Source: Ruminococcaceae bacterium UBA1865 (GTDB taxonomy: Bacteria; Bacillota; Clostridia; Oscillospirales; Acutalibacteraceae). Taken from it: a DNA stretch of 9,811 nt. This document shows, one piece after another, positions 5,705-9,811 of this stretch (the stretch's first letter is position 1; every line of letters starts with the position of its first letter). The stretch is taken from the NCBI GenBank assembly GCA_002338255.1, contig DDHX01000047.1, positions 26,522 to 36,332 of the forward strand, written 5' to 3'. The translations under genes and the position numbers were made by a program. Below the pieces are notes generated by a model that saw only the letters and a program-made list of their open reading frames with translations, did not search any database and had not been told where the DNA came from.

Positions 5705-7798
5705 TTACAAAACGCTGAAAAGTAGATCGCCGTAGGTTGGATATGGCCAGTACTTTTCACCAACCATTTTTTCAATTTCATCAGCTGTTTTGCGGGTGTC
5801 CTCCATTTGTGCAAACACAGTGTTGCGATAGTATTTGGCTTCTTCAAGAACATCCTTGAATTCTTTTTCGGATTCGACATCGTCGTCGAGTTCAATTGTT
5901 TTCTTATATAAGTCAGAAGTGAGGGTTGAAAGCATCTTCAACAGAGTTTCTTCAAGCTCACAGCTAATGTCCGCACAAAGCTGTTTCTTGTTAATGGCTT
6001 CCTTGCTCAGATCCTTCATATAAGAGCATGCGGCCGGCAGAATATCCTTCTTAATCATATCTACCATGGTCAATGCTTCAATATGAATTTGTTTGCAGTA
6101 GTTTTCAAGCTGGATTTCGTAGCGGGAGTAAATCTCCGATTTGGAAAATACGCCGTATTTTTCAAACAGTGCTACATTTGCATCGCTAAGGTAGTACGGA
6201 AGAGCGTCGACGGTGGACGCAAGGTTCAAGAGACCGCGCTTTTTCGCTTCTTGCAACCACTCATCTGAGTAGTTATTACCATTAAAAATAATGCGTTTGT
6301 GTTCTTTAACGGTCTTCTTGACGAGTTCAGTCAGTGTACTGTTAAAGTCAGCAGCTTTTTCGAGTTCATCGGCAAAACCACACAGCGTGTCGGCAATAAT
6401 AGTATTGAGCATGATGTTCGGGCATGCAATGGAGACAGTGGAGCCGAGCATACGGAACTCAAATTTGTTGCCGGTAAAGGCGAACGGAGAAGTACGGTTT
6501 CTGTCCGTCGAATCCTTCGGGAAGGTTGGAAGAACATCAACGCCTATTGTCATAAATGCTTTGTCTTTTTGGTGGTATACGCTGCCGTCTTCAATCGATT
6601 GCAGGATACCCATCAGTTCGTCGCCGATAAACATGGAAACAATTGCCGGAGGAGCTTCGTTCGCACCAAGACGGTGGTCGTTTCCTGCGCTTGCAACGGA
6701 AATACGGAGCAAATCCTGATGCTCATCAACCGCCTTAACGATGGCTGCAAGGAAGAGCAGGAATTGCGCATTTTCACGCGGAGATTCGCCCGGCTCCAAA
6801 AGATTGACGCCTGTATCGGTCGAAATACTCCAGTTGTTGTGCTTGCCGCTTCCGTTTACGCCGGCAAATGGCTTTTCATGCAGCAGACAGGTCAGGTTGT
6901 GTTTAGTTGCAACCTTCTTCATCATTTCCATGGTAAGCTGGTTTTGGTCGGTTGCAACATTCGCTGTGGTGAAGATAGGTGCAAGCTCGTGCTGGGAAGG
7001 AGCAACCTCGTTATGCTTTGTCTTGGCGAAAATGCCAAGCTTCCAAAGTTCTTCATCCAGTTCTTTCATATAAGCGGATACTCTTGGCTTGATGACACCA
7101 AAGTAGTGATCCTCAAGTTCCTGACCCTTTGGCGGTTTTGCACCAAACAAGGTTCTGCCGGTATAAATCAGGTCTTTTCTTTTTTCAAACATCGCTTTGT
7201 CAATCAGGAAGTATTCCTGCTCCGGACCAACCGTTGTAATGACACGGTGCGCTTCCGTATTGCCAAAGAGCTTCAGAACTCTCATTGCCTGTTTGTCAAT
7301 TGCATTCATAGAACGAAGCAGAGGAGTCTTTTTATCCAACGCTTCGCCGCCATAGGAGCAAAACGCGGTCGGAATACAAAGGGAGCCATCTTTAATGAAC
7401 GCATTGCTGGTCGGGTCCCACGCGGTGTAGCCTCTGGCTTCAAACGTGGCTCTCAGTCCGCCGGATGGAAAACTGGAAGCATCGGGCTCGCCCTGAATCA
7501 GCTCTTTACCTGAAAATTCCATAATGACCTTGCCGTTTTCAATCGGATAAATAAAACTGTCGTGCTTTTCGGCGGTAATGCCGGTCATTGGCTGAAACCA
7601 ATGAGTGAAATGAGTTGCGCCTTTTTCCACGGCCCAATCCTTCATTGCATTCGCAACAACATTTGCTACGAGAATATCCATAGGCTTGCCTTGCTCTCTG
7701 GTTTTTCTCAGAGCCTTATAAGTATCCTTGGGAAGCTTTTCCTTCATAACGGTGTCATTAAAAACCATGCTGCCAAAAATTTCAGGAACATTGCTCAT
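5705..7798 (-). CDS. glnN: Glutamine synthetase, type III
   Basis: Cytoplasmic ATP-dependent enzyme joining ammonium to glutamate to form glutamine. At 697 residues it matches type III enzymes (about 700), not type I or II (about 350-470). Recognisable motifs are [10 protein letters not shown] (catalytic glutamate segment), [16 protein letters not shown], the [11 protein letters not shown] segment (metal/ammonium site region), and [20 protein letters not shown] with the nucleotide/glutamate-binding arginine region. [20 protein letters not shown] follows, then a helical C-terminal extension typical of type III. No break or missing motif is seen. ATG at 7798 has AGGGAG about ten bases upstream. 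A consensus promoter and a terminator-like leader hairpin precede it. It is followed by the Amt-P-II gene and is divergent from glutamate synthase genes, so it is the central step of ammonium assimilation here. The symbol glnN is the usual one for this type; glnA is also used. Confidence 0.97.
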   Translation of the reverse strand: MSNVPEIFGSMVFNDTVMKEKLPKDTYKALRKTREQGKPMDILVANVVANAMKDWAVEKGATHFTHWFQPMTGITAEKHDSFIYPIENGKVIMEFSGKELIQGEPDASSFPSGGLRATFEARGYTAWDPTSNAFIKDGSLCIPTAFCSYGGEALDKKTPLLRSMNAIDKQAMRVLKLFGNTEAHRVITTVGPEQEYFLIDKAMFEKRKDLIYTGRTLFGAKPPKGQELEDHYFGVIKPRVSAYMKELDEELWKLGIFAKTKHNEVAPSQHELAPIFTTANVATDQNQLTMEMMKKVATKHNLTCLLHEKPFAGVNGSGKHNNWSISTDTGVNLLEPGESPRENAQFLLFLAAIVKAVDEHQDLLRISVASAGNDHRLGANEAPPAIVSMFIGDELMGILQSIEDGSVYHQKDKAFMTIGVDVLPTFPKDSTDRNRTSPFAFTGNKFEFRMLGSTVSIACPNIMLNTIIADTLCGFADELEKAADFNSTLTELVKKTVKEHKRIIFNGNNYSDEWLQEAKKRGLLNLASTVDALPYYLSDANVALFEKYGVFSKSEIYSRYEIQLENYCKQIHIEALTMVDMIKKDILPAACSYMKDLSKEAINKKQLCADISCELEETLLKMLSTLTSDLYKKTIELDDDVESEKEFKDVLEEAKYYRNTVFAQMEDTRKTADEIEKMVGEKYWPYPTYGDLLFSVL

Positions 7799-7842
7799 TA
7801 AAAATCACTCCCTACATAAAATATAACATCCTGCTTTGAAAT

Positions 7843-7882
7843 AAAAAAAGGCACAGTAGGGCAAAATCCCTACAGCGCCTTT
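7843..7882 (-). terminator. Leader terminator/attenuator of glnN
   Basis: On the minus strand AAAGGCGCTGTAGGG, loop ATTTTG, CCCTACTGTGCCTTT form a 15-position stem with one U.U mismatch and one G.U, followed directly by four more T (seven in a row with the stem end). This is a textbook intrinsic terminator, yet it lies between the glnN promoter and start codon and begins only about 8 bases after the expected transcription start. The 5' arm segment TGTAGGGA (7874-7867) is repeated exactly at the glnN ribosome binding site (7816-7809), so the 3' arm CCCTAC could pair with either copy. Read-through would be required for glnN expression, which implies attenuation; the effector is not visible. Confidence 0.8.
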
Positions 7883-7896
7883 GCTGTTATGCATTT

Positions 7897-7925
7897 ATTA
7901 TATGACGATGAAAGCGAATTGTCAA
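7897..7925 (-). promoter_or_regulatory. Consensus sigma-A-type promoter of glnN
   Basis: On the minus strand TTGACA (7925-7920), a 17-bp spacer and TATAAT (7902-7897) give a perfect match to the housekeeping consensus. The expected start is near 7890, giving a leader of about 90 bases that begins almost directly with the terminator-like hairpin. Such a strong promoter before a terminator fits control after initiation. Confidence 0.88.
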
Positions 7926-8045
7926 TGGAAAATTGAAAATTTGCAGGATTTGATAATATTTCATGCAAAATTTCCATCTTATTGTTAGTTTTTATGGAAT
8001 TTTACGCATAACTGCAATTTGTGTTACTATATTATGCAAAAAGCA
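7926..8045. other. AT-rich spacer between divergent glnN and glutamate synthase promoters
   Basis: This 120-bp stretch encodes no credible protein. It contains TTTGCA at 7940-7945 and the inverse TGCAAA at 7964-7969 and 8035-8040. The longer string ATGCAAAA occurs at 7963-7970 and 8034-8041. These may be binding sites for a shared nitrogen regulator, but AT-rich sequence gives such matches by chance. No clear GlnR-type TGTNA-N7-TNACA box was found. Confidence 0.25.
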
Positions 8046-8074
8046 TTGACATTTAGACCTAAACAATATAATAT
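8046..8074 (+). promoter_or_regulatory. Promoter of the glutamate synthase genes
   Basis: TTGACA at 8046-8051 is followed by TATAAT at 8067-8072 (15-bp spacer) or TAATAT at 8069-8074 (17-bp spacer). Transcription from about 8080 would leave a leader of about 100 bases before the chosen start codon. It faces away from the glnN promoter. Confidence 0.7.
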
Positions 8075-8095
8075 AAAAAATAAAAAACAGTATCA

Positions 8096-8110
8096 GCAGC
8101 GGAAAGCTGC
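8096..8110 (+). other. Small hairpin in the glutamate synthase leader
   Basis: GCAGC-GGAAA-GCTGC forms a 5-bp stem with a 5-base loop in the roughly 100-base leader. No terminator or known riboswitch is recognised in this leader. The hairpin overlaps the only SD-like sequence (GGAAAG) before an alternative in-frame ATG at 8112, which it could mask. Confidence 0.35.
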
Positions 8111-8183
8111 AATGAATCAACACTTTTACCGGCAGCGCAGGGAAATGTGCCAAAGTAAAAATTGCAGGGAGGTCAATTTTATT

Positions 8184-9278
8184 ATGCAAATAGAGGGAGA
8201 AGTAAGGATACCATCGGGCTGTGCCATATCGGGGATCTTCTCACGCAGCGGTCAAAAGATGAATGGCGAAGCCATCATCAAATCCATTGCCACCATGCAC
8301 GACCGAAGCAACGGCCTGGGCGGCGGATTCGCAGCTTATGGCATTTATCCTCAAAACAAGGATTTATATGCTTTTCATGTTTTCTATGACAGTATCCGCG
8401 CAAAGGAAGAATGCGAAAAAGCGATTATGCAAAATTTCGATGTGAGTACTGCAGAGAAAATTCCAACCAGGAAAATGAGAGAAATTACAGATGAACCTGC
8501 AATTTGGCGCTACTTTGGACTTCCTTTTGAAAAGCTGCTCAAAGACACGCAGCTGGACGAAAAAGAGTTCGTGGCGCGCTGCATTTTAAAAATCAATACC
8601 GAGATTAAGGGTGCTTATGTGTTTTCCAGCGGCAAGAACATGGGTGTGTTCAAAGCAGTTGGTTTTCCGGAGGATATCGGCCAATACTACTGCCTTGATA
8701 AATACGAGGGTTACAGTTGGACGGCGCATGGCCGCTACCCAACAAATACGCCCGGCTGGTGGGGTGGAGCGCACCCGTTTGCTCTGCTCGACTATTCCAT
8801 CGTACATAACGGCGAAATTTCTTCCTACGACGCAAACCGCCGTTTTATTGAAATGTACGGATACGAATGTACGCTTTTAACCGATACGGAGGTTATTACC
8901 TATATTATTGATTATCTGAACCGCAAGCAGCAGCTTAGCCTGAACGAAGTCGCGGATGTGATTGCCGCCCCGTTCTGGAGCGAGATTGACAAAATGCCGC
9001 AGGCGCAAAAAGAAAAGTTCACCTACCTGCGCAATATGTTTTCGAGCCTTCTAATCACGGGCCCGTTCTCAATCCTGTTGGGCTTCAGCGGCGGCATGAT
9101 GGCCTTGAACGACCGCTTAAAACTGCGCTCCATGGTTGTCGCTGAAAAGGGCGACATGACTTATGTTGCCAGTGAGGAATGTGCCATTAAAACCATTGAA
9201 CCGAACCCTGACCGGATTTGGGCGCCCAAGGGCGGGGAACCGGTCATTGTAACTTTGAACGAGGGGGTGGATGCATAA
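8184..9278 (+). CDS. Class II glutamine amidotransferase subunit of split (archaeal-type) glutamate synthase
   Basis: Cytoplasmic subunit, 364 residues, expected to release ammonia from glutamine and pass it to the synthase subunit encoded next. Class II (Ntn-type) glutaminase marks are the nucleophile candidate Cys13 in IPSGCAISGIF, HGRYPTNTPG (182-191), GGAHPF (194-199), the HNGEISSYDAN segment (208-218) and TDTEVITYIIDYL (233-245). The Cys must be N-terminal in the active enzyme, so a 12-residue leader would need removal. Start 8184 was chosen for AGGGAGG 11 bases upstream. In-frame ATGs at 8112 and 8019 lack a good site, and 8019 precedes the promoter. The stop codon overlaps the next start (TAATG), so the two are coupled. 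Lone amidotransferase subunits of this kind occur in archaea and many Clostridia; conventional bacterial GltB carries this domain fused in a protein of about 1500 residues. Confidence 0.9.
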   Translation: MQIEGEVRIPSGCAISGIFSRSGQKMNGEAIIKSIATMHDRSNGLGGGFAAYGIYPQNKDLYAFHVFYDSIRAKEECEKAIMQNFDVSTAEKIPTRKMREITDEPAIWRYFGLPFEKLLKDTQLDEKEFVARCILKINTEIKGAYVFSSGKNMGVFKAVGFPEDIGQYYCLDKYEGYSWTAHGRYPTNTPGWWGGAHPFALLDYSIVHNGEISSYDANRRFIEMYGYECTLLTDTEVITYIIDYLNRKQQLSLNEVADVIAAPFWSEIDKMPQAQKEKFTYLRNMFSSLLITGPFSILLGFSGGMMALNDRLKLRSMVVAEKGDMTYVASEECAIKTIEPNPDRIWAPKGGEPVIVTLNEGVDA

Positions 9279-9811
9279 TGCCCATCGATTTTATATATCC
9301 TGAATATGAAGTGATCCGTAACCCGCAGCGCTGTATTACCTGCCGCGTGTGCGAGAGACAATGCGCCAACGAGGTTCATTCCTATGACGCGGAACTGAAC
9401 ATCATGAAGAGCGACGAATCCAAATGCGTCAACTGCCATCGTTGTGTAGCTCTTTGCCCGACCAGAGCGCTCAAAATAGTCAAGACCGACCATACCTTTA
9501 AAACCAATGCCAACTGGAGCAACGAAACCATCAACGAGGTTTACCGTCAGGCCGGAACAGGCGGAATGCTGCTTTCTTCCATGGGCAACCCGAAGCAGTA
9601 CCCCGTTTACTGGGACAAAATCCTGATTAACGCTTCACAGGTCACCAACCCTTCCATTGACCCGCTCCGTGAGCCGATGGAAACCAAGACTTTTCTCGGT
9701 AAAAGGCCGGAACTCATTGAGCGCAATCCGGACGGCAGCATCGACACGACCAATATGCCCCCAAACCTTGAACTTTCCGTACCGATTATGTTCTCTGCCA
9801 TGAGCTATGGC
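9278..9811 (+). CDS. Glutamate synthase, ferredoxin/FMN-binding synthase subunit, N-terminal part (runs off right edge)
   Basis: Expected to make glutamate from 2-oxoglutarate and the ammonia delivered by the preceding subunit, using electrons passed through iron-sulfur clusters to FMN. The first 178 residues are present. A ferredoxin-like domain has two 4Fe-4S motifs: Cys19, 22, 25, 29 in CITCRVCERQC and Cys50, 53, 56, 60 in CVNCHRCVALCP. From about residue 73 the start of the GltB central/FMN domain follows, with the GTGGMLLSSMGNP segment and LSVPIMFSAMSYG at the edge. ATG at 9278 overlaps the upstream stop by one base; GAGGGGG inside the upstream gene serves as ribosome binding site. This Fd-domain plus synthase arrangement is that of archaeal-type split glutamate synthases. 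The electron donor and the separate GXGXG-domain subunit would lie outside the window. Confidence 0.93.
   Translation, partial: MPIDFIYPEYEVIRNPQRCITCRVCERQCANEVHSYDAELNIMKSDESKCVNCHRCVALCPTRALKIVKTDHTFKTNANWSNETINEVYRQAGTGGMLLSSMGNPKQYPVYWDKILINASQVTNPSIDPLREPMETKTFLGKRPELIERNPDGSIDTTNMPPNLELSVPIMFSAMSYG

Noticed and set aside
6299..7513. Long 404-codon open frame on the plus strand, opposite glnN
   Set aside because: It lies wholly antisense to a highly conserved glutamine synthetase gene, has no convincing ribosome binding site, and its translation resembles no family I know. It is a shadow of the biased codon use of glnN.
7843..7890. ANTAR-type two-hairpin antitermination site in the glnN leader
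   Set aside because: The loop is six bases and begins with A, but position 4 is U where ANTAR sites have G. There is no room for a first hairpin between the promoter and this stem. I keep attenuation but not this mechanism.
7801..8045. GlnR/TnrA-type operator (TGTNA-N7-TNACA)
   Set aside because: TGTTA occurs near 7834-7830 on the minus strand but is not followed by a correctly spaced TNACA, and no better match was found.
8019..8183. Longer start for the amidotransferase at 8019
   Set aside because: This ATG lies upstream of the predicted promoter, so it would not be in the transcript, and the added basic, glutamine-rich residues fit no family feature.
8031..8190. Direct repeat ATTATGCAAA at 8031-8040 and 8181-8190
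   Set aside because: The second copy is simply the amidotransferase start codon region and the surrounding DNA is AT-rich. A chance match is the simplest reading.

Overview
The window reads as chromosomal DNA from an anaerobic Gram-positive of the class Clostridia, probably an Oscillospirales/Ruminococcaceae-type organism. This is inferred from strong GGAGG-type ribosome binding sites, TTGACA/TATAAT promoters, a lipobox lipoprotein, a sortase-like C-terminus, a type III glutamine synthetase and an archaeal-type split glutamate synthase. No mobile element, tRNA, rRNA or CRISPR array is visible.

Region 1 (1-3793, minus strand) is a cobalamin-controlled uptake operon. In transcription order it has a sigma-A-type promoter, an adenosylcobalamin-type riboswitch, a secreted PQQ-like beta-propeller protein with a cell-wall sorting signal, a lipoprotein with a DUF4430 (transcobalamin C-terminal-like) domain, an ECF transporter transmembrane subunit (EcfT), and the start of an ECF-type ABC ATPase that runs off the left edge. 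The riboswitch and the DUF4430 domain together suggest surface capture of a corrinoid and delivery to an ECF importer. The substrate is inferred, and no S component is inside the window.

Region 2 (3803-7925, minus strand) is an ammonium assimilation operon: a consensus promoter, a leader with a terminator-like hairpin, type III glutamine synthetase, an intergenic hairpin, an ammonium channel fused to a P-II signalling domain, and a terminator.

Region 3 (8046-9811, plus strand) diverges from region 2. It encodes the glutaminase subunit of a split glutamate synthase, then the start of the ferredoxin/FMN synthase subunit, which runs off the right edge. Regions 2 and 3 together form a complete ammonium route: import by Amt, capture by GlnN, and conversion of glutamine plus 2-oxoglutarate to glutamate. 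The 385-bp space at 7799-8183 carries both divergent promoters.

The most interesting non-coding signals are the glnN leader hairpin, whose 5' arm duplicates the gene's Shine-Dalgarno segment, and a structured RNA region between the beta-propeller and lipoprotein genes. The minus-strand intergenic hairpins at 1984-2066, 3803-3844, 5621-5657 and 7847-7882 contain G.U pairs that would be A.C mismatches if read on the plus strand. This supports the minus strand as the functional RNA.
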